From positions 1 to 64,000 of the forward strand of contig MPUH01000178.1 in assembly GCA_001970955.1 (NCBI GenBank): a stretch of 64,000 nucleotides of DNA. The letters run 5' to 3'. Shown one piece after another: positions 32,137-42,520 of the stretch. Made by a program: the position numbers and the translations under genes. Positions within the stretch are counted from its first letter, which is position 1; every line of letters starts with the position of its first letter. Source of the DNA: Stentor coeruleus (lineage: Eukaryota; Ciliophora; Heterotrichea; Heterotrichida; Stentoridae). The notes below the pieces were generated by a model. That model saw only the letters and a list, made by a program, of their open reading frames with translations. It was not told where the DNA came from and did not search any database.

Positions 32137-34752
32137 GTTTATAATAAAAATGTGTGAATTTATAGTGGAATTTTATTGTGATTAAGGATTAGTAAAATTT
32201 GTGTTTAGAATAGGAGGTATTGGGTGAAATAAAGATATATATTTTTAGATTATGGAGAGTTTTTGGAATTTTAAATGGGAGTGTATTTATTAAAGATAGT
32301 GAGGATATTATGAGTAAAATTTAATGGGGGTTTAACAACGATAATAAAGCATGTATTGTATTTTAAGGCTTGAACAATTTACTTGTATTTGATAATTTAG
32401 CTTATTCTTATTAGACTTTTTCAAATTTTTAGCATAGGATTAAATCAAAAGGTGAATGTTGTGCTTTATTTTATTAATAAGCTAAACTTGGGTATTTTAG
32501 CAAGCTTAAGCTTAAGCTTACCCTTTTAAATTTGGCTACTTATTTTTGGCAAAAAGTTATTCCCAGTAGACCTTAACTTAATAATTTAGTTATTTTTTAT
32601 ATGCATCGACATGGTTTTAAATTTTTGTAGATATTTTTCATCATTATTATACACTTTCAATTAATTGGCAAATTAAATCCAACGCTTTGAAACACAAAAT
32701 TAGACTTCAGCATTATCATACCTTCATGTAAAATCTAATTTTAATTTATTATTCCAAGATTTTGATTCCTTTATTTCTAATATTTTCTAATTTATACTTA
32801 CACTCTCATAAATCCTCTCAAATTAAAGCATTTCAATTACACTTCTCTATCCTTAATAATAAAGCTTTATACTTCTCTTATAATCTAAGCTTTGCCATCA
32901 TAAATCAGATTATAAAGTTTTATTCGATACTATCTAAATATGATAAGCATAATATATACAAAAAATTGTAGAATGCTTATAAAAATGTTCTTTAAAATTT
33001 CCAAAAAAACTCATAAAATCAAAGTTCTTCCTTATTTCATAACTTGAGTTTTGATGTGAAAATCTAAAGAAATATTTTTTTCTTTAAAATCATCATTTCT
33101 AATCATCCTTTATGCATATTTTCTTTTGACATCTTCATCATTCAAAGGATTAGCATGTTATTATAGCATAAAGGGTATATAAAAATAATGCTCATCAGTA
33201 AATAAAACTAAGCCAAGCACTCAAGAAAGCCAACAATGATGATAGTCTTTATAAAGTACAAAAAATTATAAAGAGTTACTTAAAAAAAAACACACAAAAT
33301 TGCCGAGGAGTAAAAATTGGCTAATGTGAAAAGGATGAGTGTATATTCAAGAAGAATGAAACTGAAAGCTTAGTTAATATTCATAAGGTTAATACCTTTT
33401 GAGCTTCTGATATAAAAAAATTAAAGAAGTAAATGTCAATGAACTAATCTTTTAGTCAATGAATTGATGACTATGAGAAAAGTGAGGAAAAAAACAGGGG
33501 GTGATGAAGAAATAAAGCTTTTTAAGGGTTAGGGTAATGTTAAAGGAAAATGATGAAGCAGGTGATTAAGGGGTTAAAGTTTGGATAGAAAAGGAAAGAT
33601 TTATGCTATTGGCTAAATGACAGCTGATAACTTTACTGAAATTGAATAGAGGGAAAATTTGAGAAGTTTACAAGGATGAGAAAAATAATGATATAGATTA
33701 AAAGTTGCTTAGAGCACATTGAAAAAAGAAACCTTACTATTAATGGAATAATAAACATTCCATAAAATGCTAAAGCGATTTGTTTATTACTCAAACTATT
33801 TCCTTATACGGGACAATTCTTAGTTGCTTAGTATAATCCAAACCAAATGCTAATCTACCTTTAAAAATTAAATTCCAAGTAAAAAAAGCAATCAATTATC
33901 ATTTATCTAGCGATTTTCAAAATGATTCAATTCTGCTAAAATCTAAAAAGAACATTGAAATCAAGAAACTACTTTAAAACTATTTACAATGAATACAAGC
34001 ATTAAAGATTTCCTATTAAATTTCAGATGCTAAAAGTATTATTTTTGTGAAAATTTTTGTAACATGCCTCTGTCAGCCATTTTTCTTAGGAAGGAAAAAT
34101 AACTACAAAATTTTGAAGTCTTAAAAAATATCAAACAAAAATATAAATATTATGAAAATAATGGGAAGAAAGACTTGCTAGGTTTTTTTTTTAACAAAAA
34201 CCTCTTCTCGAAGTTTCTAACACTTAATGAATTTCAGATCTTAATATGATATTAAAACAATTATATCAAATATTGAAAGAATCAAATGAAAATATGTTTA
34301 AAAGCTTATTTCAATTTATCAAATCTATTATTATTTGGAATGATTCATATAAAATAATTATGGAATTATAGCTTCCTAGCTTTGATGTGATAATCTAAAT
34401 CCATAATTATGTTTCAAAACCATAAATGTACCCGAAATAACACTTTATGTATAATAAATACCATCAGCAAAAATTTATTAACCTATTCTAGTCAAATTTA
34501 TGACATATTGACACTTTTAACATATAGAAATCCTAATTTATTATTTCCAATTATATCTCTATATCTTCAAGATAACTACGCCTTTTCTAAAGTGGATTTT
34601 TATGATTTTTAAAGGGATTCTATAATTTTGCCAAAGTTCCCAAAATTCAAACAAAAATGAAGACATTTGTATTATATTATCATAAAGGTACTTTATATTT
34701 TTTAGCTTCTTAGCTTGATTTATGCATTTCTATTCAAATTATCTTGTAAAAT
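32137..34752. other. Long gene-poor region
   Basis: 2.6 kb without a supported gene. G-rich just after the upstream gene (32140-32340) and around 33470-33680; otherwise AT-rich. It contains AGCTTAAGCTTAAGCT near 32506 and many short frames (for example 32762-32971 and 34409-34612) whose composition is that of translated AT-rich spacer. I see no RNA gene. Confidence 0.55.
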
Positions 34753-35538
34753 ATGTTTTTTAAGTTTGATTTCTGTCCAGAAACTCAACCTAGACTAGAC
34801 CTGCTTTTTTTAAAACACTTTACTACGAGTAAAGCTAAAAATTCTAAGCCACCGAAGAAAGAGTATTTACGATGCAAGCTTATTAGAGGACACAAAAGAG
34901 CAATTAGACAATTAACTAAAGGAGTAATTCCACTAGCTACATTACATAAATTTGACATAAATAATACAAGAGCTTTGAGAATCTGGGAAAGGATGCGCAA
35001 GATTTATGATGATAATAGATGCTTCTTCACTGAAATAAGTAAGACTGAAGCGGGACCAAACACTGATGGTAAATCTAAACGTCAAGGTGATCCAGATGAC
35101 AATCAAAAAAGTTTTAATCTAAAATTTTGTCAAGATTATTTTTTACAAGAATGCGTTAGAGAATCTTTTTATTTCTATGCATTGCTAATCTATTCAGACT
35201 TTGATATTAATATATTGATTGAAAAATTACAATACTTCTGCTGTAAAGAAAATGAGCATACAATAAAGTGTATTGAAAAATGGATAATGTTGCGGGAGTA
35301 TATTACAATATATATGTTTCAAGAACTTCAATTAAGACCATATAGAGAATATACAGAATTGATTTCTTTTCCAGATTATCGAAAGTTTATTAAGATCGAA
35401 GATAATATTAATGATATACAAGTTAAAAGGGGTTATATAGAAGAAATAATGTTTTCTAATATTTTAAATGCATCTAAGAATGGCTGTAAAGAAGATAACA
35501 CTAGATGTACTAAGTTTAAAGGTAAAAAAGGAAAATAG
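34753..35538 (+). CDS. Orphan protein, 261 aa, in a gene-poor region
   Basis: Open frame from ATG 34753 (MFFKFDFCPETQPRLDLLFL) with good codon content throughout and few alternatives. The N-terminal half is basic (KEYLRCKLIRGHKRAIRQLT). The central part has Cys and aromatic residues (CVRESFYFYALLIYSDF, YFCCKENEH), and it ends in a Lys/Gly tail (TKFKGKKGK). No membrane segment is clear and no known domain is recognised. It is isolated by 2.6 kb upstream and 0.56 kb downstream, unlike most genes here. It could be a lineage-specific family member. Confidence 0.6.
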   Translation: MFFKFDFCPETQPRLDLLFLKHFTTSKAKNSKPPKKEYLRCKLIRGHKRAIRQLTKGVIPLATLHKFDINNTRALRIWERMRKIYDDNRCFFTEISKTEAGPNTDGKSKRQGDPDDNQKSFNLKFCQDYFLQECVRESFYFYALLIYSDFDINILIEKLQYFCCKENEHTIKCIEKWIMLREYITIYMFQELQLRPYREYTELISFPDYRKFIKIEDNINDIQVKRGYIEEIMFSNILNASKNGCKEDNTRCTKFKGKKGK

Positions 35539-36097
35539 TTAGAATATAATGCATTGAGTTTAAAATTTGATGATTATTTTTATATTGAGTAACATGGATT
35601 ATGCTATGATATTAAGGTTTTTACTATATGATAGATAAGCTATGGACAAAGTTTATCTTTTCTATCTATATAAGCTAAACACATATTAAATTAATCATTT
35701 TTATGAACTTCATTTTATCAATAGAGTTTTACTGATTAATCATATATTACATCTTTAAAATTTCATATTGATTAAACTTTTCATTTTTTAAGGGGGGGTT
35801 GAAATGGCAGAGGAATTTAATTCTACTTAGATTAATTATAACTAAAAATATCAGATAAATTACTAATGTGTGAAGACACTTATTTATCAAAATTTTCTGA
35901 ATTACTTAAATTTAATTGAGTTTATTCTGATACAAATTTTTTTTGCTATATAAGCATTTCTAGTTCTGACTTTTAATACTGATTAGATACCTGCTACTTC
36001 AAATTATACAAATGCAAAAGCTGTTACAAAAATACATGATAAATATCAAAAAAAATGTTATTTACTTTATCGATTGAAACGCTTATAAAATTTAACT
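35539..36097. other. Spacer
   Basis: AT-rich spacer between two plus-strand genes with a run of seven or more G at 35792-35798; no gene seen. Confidence 0.55.
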
Positions 36098-36910
36098 ATG
36101 GCCGATGCCTCAGGACTAATAAACTTAAGCTTACCAAGTGACATAATAACAGTAAAGATTATTTCAAAATGTGGATTTACATCACTTCCATCTTTACTCG
36201 AGCTGGACTGCATACTGAACATAGATTACTACGAAATAACTAATCCAAAAAACATTGAAAAAGGTTTTCTAGCATTCCTAGATAAAACCGAAGGCCAGCT
36301 AAATTCTAACTCCTTACTGTCACAAATGCAAGGTTTTCTAACATCCCAAAGCAAACTTATAACAGCAACATCCCTTCTTTACCTAGACTCAATTTATTTC
36401 ATTGTACCTTTTAGAAACTCAAGCTTACTCGGATTGTATAAATTCAATATCCAAGAAGTATTAGAAAATTCTCTAGATAAATACACACAATATATAAGCA
36501 ATTTGCAATCTTGCCAAGAAGTCCTTAGAAACACTTTTAGGAATTTTTCAAGCAATATACAGATTGTAAATAACACTACCAAAGATTTATTTTCTAAGTG
36601 TGAAAGCATTGCTAAACAATGCAAGAAAAAAACTAAACATTTGCAAACTTTTAAGAGAAAAATAAGAAACCTTTATAATGATTTCAGCGTACTAGAAAAA
36701 AATTTTCAGCAGTTTGAGTGCCTTCAATGTAAAAGTAATAGCAAGGATGTGATTTTTTTACCATGTGGACATGTTGTACTGTGCACTAAATGCCTAAAGG
36801 AAGATTATAAGATAGTTGTGGATTTCCCAGTTATAGAAAACACGTTTAAGTGTTTATCCTGCGGCAAATATGTAGAACAGACACTAAAGTGCACTATTAA
36901 CAAACATTAA
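36098..36910 (+). CDS. RING-finger protein with central coiled coil
   Basis: 270 residues from ATG 36098 (MADASGLINLSLPSDIITVK). The N-terminal 120 residues look globular, then a helical/coiled-coil stretch (about 130-205), and a C-terminal RING: CLQCKSNSKDVIFLPCGHVV, LCTKCLK and FKCLSCGKYVEQTLKC. The C-x2-C, CGH, C-x2-C, C-x2-C spacing is of the C3HC4 class seen in IAP- and MGRN-type E3 ligases, which use the hydrophobic residue after the first CxxC and a C-terminal placement. Likely a ubiquitin E3 ligase; the substrate is unknown. Confidence 0.82.
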   Translation: MADASGLINLSLPSDIITVKIISKCGFTSLPSLLELDCILNIDYYEITNPKNIEKGFLAFLDKTEGQLNSNSLLSQMQGFLTSQSKLITATSLLYLDSIYFIVPFRNSSLLGLYKFNIQEVLENSLDKYTQYISNLQSCQEVLRNTFRNFSSNIQIVNNTTKDLFSKCESIAKQCKKKTKHLQTFKRKIRNLYNDFSVLEKNFQQFECLQCKSNSKDVIFLPCGHVVLCTKCLKEDYKIVVDFPVIENTFKCLSCGKYVEQTLKCTINKH

Positions 36911-37052
36911 ATCCCTAAAAATTAGAAAATAGATTACTTGTTATATAAATCCTATTTTTTTTCAAGTATAATTTTTACTAAGATCAAGCATTTTATAACA
37001 CTTTTTCATATATGACTCCAATTATTTCTTTATGCAATAAACTCCTTAAATC

Positions 37053-37222
37053 TTAATCGTTTTGCCCAAGTACAAAACGCTTCAAGAATTGATGATCAGA
37101 AATTTTCACCCGCTCAGTTTCTAAGCAAAACTTGTAGCTTTGATTCCTAATTTCCTTTTCTGGTAGTTTCATAAGAGCATTCCAGATATCTTGTGAGTAT
37201 TTAGGACTTTTCAAACAGAATC
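37053..37222 (-). pseudogene. Short coding-like fragment, about 55 codons
   Basis: An open minus-strand frame reads FCLKSPKYSQDIWNALMKLP, then EKEIRNQSYKFCLETERVKI and SDHQFLKRFVLGQND, ending at TAA 37053. An internal ATG at 37172 would give 39 residues. Composition (Trp, Cys, Gln, Arg, Glu) is unlike AT-rich spacer. No partner exon was found upstream. Probably the end of a decayed gene; family unknown. Confidence 0.3.
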
Positions 37223-38325
37223 TTAATAGTTAAGTTATTATTATATGAAAAATTATGATTTAATTTTTCTTAGAGTAAAGTGCTTGTAAAGCAGTTACTT
37301 CAAATTAAATATGTATACAAGGAATAATAACTGTGTTTTTATTATGATAGCATTATCTAATGATTTTATTGACAGAAGACAGAAACAGCTTACAATCGAA
37401 GTCAGGTCTTTAACAAAAAAAATCTAAATAGAAATTTCACTTACAGGAAAAATATTGGGAATTTCTAGTTGCAAGTCTATATGAAAGCGAAATTTATATG
37501 AAACTTAAAGATAGCACTAATATAACCCTTGAGGATAAAATATCTTTATGACAAAAGCATGTCCCAAATACTGATTTAATGCTTGCAAAACTAGATTTTA
37601 TGATATCTATACACATCGGATATTATCTGGGCTTAGGGGGAAATATAAGTAAAACCTTAAACTAAGAAAAATTACAATCATTTCAAGGTTTGAGCAGAAA
37701 GAAATGATATTCAAGCTGTCTTAAAAAACAAGTATGGTTTGCTTTGTACTAGTATTTTATTTGACTATATAGAAAGGATTATACTTTTAGAGTATTCATT
37801 CTTGGTTTTTTAGTTGATTTGAAGATTATATTTAAAGGGGCTTTTGTTAAGGTTTTCAGTTGAGATAGCCAAGATGAGGATAGGTAATATTTTAACTTAT
37901 ATTATAATAATTTAAGTTTTGCTTTCTTATTAGTTGAGAGATTGTTGAAAGAGAATAGCATATGTGATAAATATATATATATATTAAAGTTATATTATAG
38001 CATATATTAAAGTATTGATATTATTTTTGGGAAGACTGAATTTTTATTGTGAATACATACTTCGTTCAATATGATTTTGTAAAGAAAACTATGATTTTCT
38101 GTATAAAATATAGTTTTCAACACTTATTAAAGCTTCGATATTAAATTAAACAAAACCAAGCTAAAATCATTGTATATTTAAAAGCATATATAAATATTCA
38201 AGGAAATGAAAAATAATATAAAATTGAATATTGTTGGAAATTATGCTATTTTTTATAACTGTATTGTATATTTTGAATAACTGTTTACTTAAATAAAACT
38301 ACAAAGTCAAACTAAACTTTTTATA

Positions 38326-38410
38326 TAGGATAGAGAGAATGAAAATATATCTAATTTTTATAGCATGNTAGGATAGAGAGAATGAAAATATATCTAATTT
38401 TTATAGCATG
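38326..38410. repeat. Assembly junction: 42-bp direct repeat around a single N
   Basis: 38326-38367 and 38369-38410 are identical, separated by the N at 38368, as at 8621-8761. Reads as an unmerged contig overlap. Confidence 0.9.
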
Positions 38411-38609
38411 GCATATGCTTTTTTTTTATTTTAGAATTGCCTACTGAATTCAATGTTTTTGTTTATTTTTGAGGTAAAAAATTATTTACAATTAAAAGCT
38501 TTGAATCATGCTAGGATTATTATTGCCAATAATTTTTAAGTATAATCAGCAAATATTGTTAGGCTAAGTATCTGATAATATTTGATTTGCTTAATATCAA
38601 ATTAGCAAG

Positions 38610-38764
38610 CAAATTAATATTTTAGCTTAGCATTTATCAAGCAGTTTCAATAGAAACACTTAGAAAAAATCATCTAAATTCATAATTTTACCTTACTATC
38701 ATATNCAAATTAATATTTTAGCTTAGCATTTATCAAGCAGTTTCAATAGAAACACTTAGAAAAA
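38610..38764. repeat. Assembly junction: 59-bp direct repeat with N
   Basis: 38610-38668 and 38706-38764 are identical. Between them lie 36 bases and the N at 38705. The extra 36 bases make this slightly different from the other two junctions; the two contig ends may disagree or represent variants. Confidence 0.88.
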
Positions 38765-38969
38765 TTCATAAACTAACTCCGAAATTCAAAATATCTTTAT
38801 AACTATCATTAAAAAATCCTTATTCTTAAAAACTCATAATTTCTTCCATATTCTAATGAATATTAACTATTTATCGAATAAATTCATATATTTTTTTTCA
38901 TTAAAAGAACATCAAATCTTACTTTTAATATAATTATCAATATTCTTTCACATTTTTCTTTTTGTTATA

Positions 38970-39998
38970 TTAAGTATAATTAATAATATTGTTTATAATG
39001 CTTTTGTCTAATTTCCCTAAAATATTGCTATGAGTGCTTATCCAATGAACATTGATTTTCCTTTGTTTTTCAGTTTTTTTCGATATCAACTCAATAGCTT
39101 GTGAATTATTATATTTAAAAGCTGCTTTCAAAGGAGTTAAGGGAGGTTCATGTATTGACCTAGTCAAAAGTAAATCGCCTTCAACTAAAGATTCAGCTGG
39201 GACCATATCGGATAAATAACTGAAAATTATAAACAAATGTTTGTAGGAAGCAGCATAAGCTATAGGTGAGATTCCTTTGTCATCAGGGAGAAATACGTTA
39301 ACACTCCAAACTCCTACAAAGTAAGTGACAGTATGTAAATAGTTGTTTTCAATTGCAAAACGCAAAGGTGCCATACCTTGGTAATTAAACTGATGTGGGT
39401 CTAGCTTTAACACCTCACAGCAATACTTAATTACAGCTAAATTTCCATGTTTCGCTGCCAAATGCAAAACTGTATTCCCATTAACCGTATTACAATCCTT
39501 ATAAGGTAACTTTGCATTCTTAACCAAATACACAAAACATTCTAAACTTCCTCCAATTGCTGCATAATGCACAGCATTTTGCCCTTCATTATCCCTAGTA
39601 AAAATATCTACACGTGCTTCCATATGTAAATACTCTAAACTTTCTTTGCATCCATGCTTAGATGCTATCATAAAAGGTGTTAAAAACATCCCATCTCTTT
39701 TCCTAATACTAGCAGGGACACCTTTTTCACATATCATTTTTAACAGCTCAGGGTCGTTTTTTTTTGCAGCGATATGAACAGCATTACTTCCAGAACGATC
39801 TCGTATTTGAAGATTATGACGACCTGTGCGAATTATTTTTTTTACACGATGCTTTAAACCTAAAGAGACTGCTGAGAGGAATTCTACATCTTTGCTTGTA
39901 CTAAAAGACATATCTTCGTGAAGGTAGTTTTCGTATGTACGAATTTGGATTTTAACATTACGATTTGCGCTGCGTGCTCGAATTATGGATTTATGCAT
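38970..39998 (-). CDS. Ankyrin-repeat protein, 342 aa
   Basis: Intact ORF from ATG 39998 (MHKSIIRARSANRNVKIQIR). Six or more ankyrin repeats span about residues 45-285, with clear consensus pieces: GSNAVHIAAKKNDPELLKMI, TPFMIASKHGCKESLEYLH, GQNAVHYAAIGGSLECFVYL, GNTVLHLAAKHGNLAVIKYC, APLRFAIENNYLHTVTYFV and SPIAYAASYKHLFIIFSYL. There are no membrane helices or catalytic domain. The basic N-terminus and a Lys/Asn-rich tail flank the array. Ankyrin arrays are protein-binding scaffolds; no partner can be inferred. The upstream flank is strikingly G-rich and almost C-free on the plus strand. Confidence 0.9.
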   Translation of the reverse strand: MHKSIIRARSANRNVKIQIRTYENYLHEDMSFSTSKDVEFLSAVSLGLKHRVKKIIRTGRHNLQIRDRSGSNAVHIAAKKNDPELLKMICEKGVPASIRKRDGMFLTPFMIASKHGCKESLEYLHMEARVDIFTRDNEGQNAVHYAAIGGSLECFVYLVKNAKLPYKDCNTVNGNTVLHLAAKHGNLAVIKYCCEVLKLDPHQFNYQGMAPLRFAIENNYLHTVTYFVGVWSVNVFLPDDKGISPIAYAASYKHLFIIFSYLSDMVPAESLVEGDLLLTRSIHEPPLTPLKAAFKYNNSQAIELISKKTEKQRKINVHWISTHSNILGKLDKSIINNIINYT

Positions 39999-40519
39999 TT
40001 TTGATTAGCTTTATAAGGAAAAATGGTTTGATAAAGGAAGAGTTAAAGAGTGGAATAGGATTATTGGGGTAAGAGAATGGTGATAAGATTATTTTGGTTT
40101 TGGATTTATATGAAAAAATTGAAGATTATTGGAGGTGGAAATTTAATGTTAGAGTTTTATAGAGGCTGTTATGGAAATATATGGGAATTTAGATATGGTA
40201 AAGTTGAAGATAAAGTTTTTTTTAGGTTTTTTATTGGTATGGTTTATATTGAATTATAGAGAGGATATTTTTAAATGCGAGATTTTATAGAATGCTTATG
40301 TATAAATAAATTTTATTGAGTTTGAGTATTTTATATGTAAGGTAATGGAATTATTTAAATTTAAACATTATTTTCAGTGATTTTGATATTATCGTTAAAT
40401 ATACTTTGGCTTTTTTTAAATCAAAAGAAGTTATGGGGATGCAAAATATTTTTTTTTTAGCAGTTCCTACTAAAAAAGACTTGGATTTTATATTATAATT
40501 TCTTACTTCTTCTGATAAA
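39999..40519. other. Divergent promoter region, strongly G-rich on the plus strand
   Basis: Between the starts of the ankyrin and ZNF598-like genes. At 40021-40080 I count 21 G and no C. A 60-codon open frame here (40077-40259) is a by-product of this skew. Contains T-runs near 40449. Confidence 0.6.
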
Positions 40520-42481
40520 ATGGAATGTGACCTTTGTACAGAAACATGCACATTCTTTTGTATAACAGTATGTGGGCACAAGTCGATCTGCACTCTATGT
40601 TGGTATCGACTTAGAAGCATATTGTACAAAAATTCGTGCCCTGTGTGCCGACAGGAATGCAAGCATGTATTTGTTACTGCTAATCCATCGCTAACATATG
40701 AGGATATCTACAAGACTATGTGGGGAGACTCATTCACAGGTTTTAAACACGATGACCTCTCGCATATGGATTTTGATGATATCTCTGAGCTCCAGCGGCT
40801 GCAAAACTTTCGCAAGTCAATCTGCAAAATCTGTAGGCTCGAAAGCAAGAACTTTAAACACTTCAAAAATCATCTTTTGACCTTCCACAACTTGCGTATC
40901 TGTGACCAATGCTCTCAAAACAATAAGCTTTTCCCTTCAGAACAAGAATTATACACTGAAGACGATTATAAAATCCATAAAATCACCCTACATGTTCAAT
41001 GTGATTTATGTTTCACATATTATTACGATCAAAGAGAACTTTTATTACACATCAAATCATCTCATTTTTTCTGTGAACTATGCGCTGTAGAAAAAAGAAC
41101 TGCATTCTCTCATTATGAGGATTTAGAATCACATTATCGACAAGCTCATTATTTATGTGAAATTGAAATGTGCAAAAATGAAATGCATGTTGTGTTTATG
41201 ACATATGATGACCTTAAAGATCATTATAGATGTAATCATCGTACAATGAATGTGCCAGCACCAGTGCTGGCCTTTAAAGTAAGAGAAGAAGATGATAGAC
41301 CGAATATGATCTTTGAAGATGTGGCGGCAAAAAATTATTCAGTTCCTAAGATTAATGAGAGAAATAAAGACTTTGAATTCCCAGCTTTAGCTCCTGCACC
41401 TGTACAGAGCAAAATTTTAGATTATTCAAAGATTAAAGATAAGAAAGTGAAGAAAAAACAAGAGGTTTACCCTGTTATGCAAAGTGGAGGAGGGAATCTT
41501 TTTACTCCGAGTGAGAAGGAAATAAAAGAAAAGAAAAAGAAGGAGAAAATTCAAAAGGAACAAAGTGGCAAAGCGAGGAGTGAAATTGATAAACAGGTGG
41601 CTAGGCTGAATAATGGACATATTAGCTTAGATGAGTTTATTTGTTGGATATATGAGAAATCAATAGCAATAGATAACCAACTAATTACCTACATTCGCAA
41701 AAATGTGCTTTCAAACTCTTTCCAAGAACGGATAATCCACGTGCTCTCAAGCCAGCGCCCTCCATTAAAAGCTTCATCCGAAGAAGCTAAGTCAAAAAAA
41801 CCTACTCAAGAAGAAGAGAAAAAAAGCCAAAAATGGTCACCCCAAGTCCAGCAACCCGAAGAAAAGAAGCGTCAAAAACCTAACATGGCCAATGAAAACT
41901 TCCCAACTCTAGGTCCAACCCAAGTTAAACCTCAAAAAACCCTAGTGCAAAATCTACTTGAAAACATCGTCATCCTCAATAACGGGCTTATAAACGCTAA
42001 ATACTTTGTTGATTGTATGTTAAATTTCACCCCACGTGGGGAAATTCAAAACATGAAACAAGTCATAAGAGACAAAGTAAGACCTGAATCTCGTATGAAT
42101 GAAGTCCTCAGTTGTTTAGACTATTCCTTAGTAATGACAGCATATGATAATGAATATCCATCTTTATCTGAACAAAAGCCTATAATCAAAAAAACTTTCA
42201 TGGAAAACCTTCAAGATAGCATCAAACATTTGAATACAGGGATGATGACAATAAAAGAATTCCTGTTAACTTGTGAGAATATTTCCAGAGATGAAGCTAT
42301 TGAGTCTATAAAAATCCTACGCTCAGGTGTATATAATTCAAATACCTCATCGCAGATAATCAAATCATTAGAGTCTAAGTACAATTTGGTGAATTATCAG
42401 GATGATTTTCCATCTTTGAAAGTGATTAACTTGCCTCCGGAACCGAAAAAGAAAAATAATTCTAAGAAAGTAAGGAAATAG
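40520..42481 (+). CDS. ZNF598/Hel2-like E3 ubiquitin ligase (ribosome collision sensor)
   Basis: 653 residues from ATG 40520 (MECDLCTETCTFF). An N-terminal RING (CDLC, CGHKSICTLCWYRLR, CPVCRQEC) is followed by C2H2-type fingers at about 115-250 (CKICRLESKNFKHFKNHLLT, CDLCFTYYYDQRELLLHI, CELCAVEKR, EDLESHYRQAHYLCE). This is the layout of ZNF598/Hel2, which ubiquitinates 40S proteins on collided ribosomes to start ribosome-associated quality control. The rest is Lys/Gln-rich with repeated short units: FP-hydrophobic-L motifs (DFEFPAL, ENFPTL, NEYPSL, DDFPSL) alternating with LN-x-G-x-I/M-x-x-x-x-F units (LNNGHISLDEF, LNNGLINAKYF, LNTGMMTIKEF). Convergent with the next gene, with a 39-bp gap. 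Confidence 0.9.
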   Translation: MECDLCTETCTFFCITVCGHKSICTLCWYRLRSILYKNSCPVCRQECKHVFVTANPSLTYEDIYKTMWGDSFTGFKHDDLSHMDFDDISELQRLQNFRKSICKICRLESKNFKHFKNHLLTFHNLRICDQCSQNNKLFPSEQELYTEDDYKIHKITLHVQCDLCFTYYYDQRELLLHIKSSHFFCELCAVEKRTAFSHYEDLESHYRQAHYLCEIEMCKNEMHVVFMTYDDLKDHYRCNHRTMNVPAPVLAFKVREEDDRPNMIFEDVAAKNYSVPKINERNKDFEFPALAPAPVQSKILDYSKIKDKKVKKKQEVYPVMQSGGGNLFTPSEKEIKEKKKKEKIQKEQSGKARSEIDKQVARLNNGHISLDEFICWIYEKSIAIDNQLITYIRKNVLSNSFQERIIHVLSSQRPPLKASSEEAKSKKPTQEEEKKSQKWSPQVQQPEEKKRQKPNMANENFPTLGPTQVKPQKTLVQNLLENIVILNNGLINAKYFVDCMLNFTPRGEIQNMKQVIRDKVRPESRMNEVLSCLDYSLVMTAYDNEYPSLSEQKPIIKKTFMENLQDSIKHLNTGMMTIKEFLLTCENISRDEAIESIKILRSGVYNSNTSSQIIKSLESKYNLVNYQDDFPSLKVINLPPEPKKKNNSKKVRK

Positions 42482-42520
42482 TTAATAACAATGAAACTTA
42501 ACCATAAGTTAGATTTAATA

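Larger units (their letters stand above)
36911..38969. other. Gene-poor region with assembly junctions and possible relics
   Basis: About 2 kb without an intact gene. It holds two short coding-like pieces (37053-37222 minus; 37375-37720 plus), an AT-dinucleotide tract near 37975-37985, and two N-junctions with duplicated flanks at 38326-38410 and 38610-38764. Confidence 0.55.

Noticed and set aside
33300-33680. Coding-like plus-strand frame with stops at Gln-like places
   Set aside because: Stop density is near chance and no family motif is present; G-rich skew explains the Glu/Lys/Gly content.
40077-40259. 60-codon ORF upstream of the ankyrin gene
   Set aside because: Arises from the G-rich, C-free strand skew; it has no protein-like features and overlaps a promoter region.
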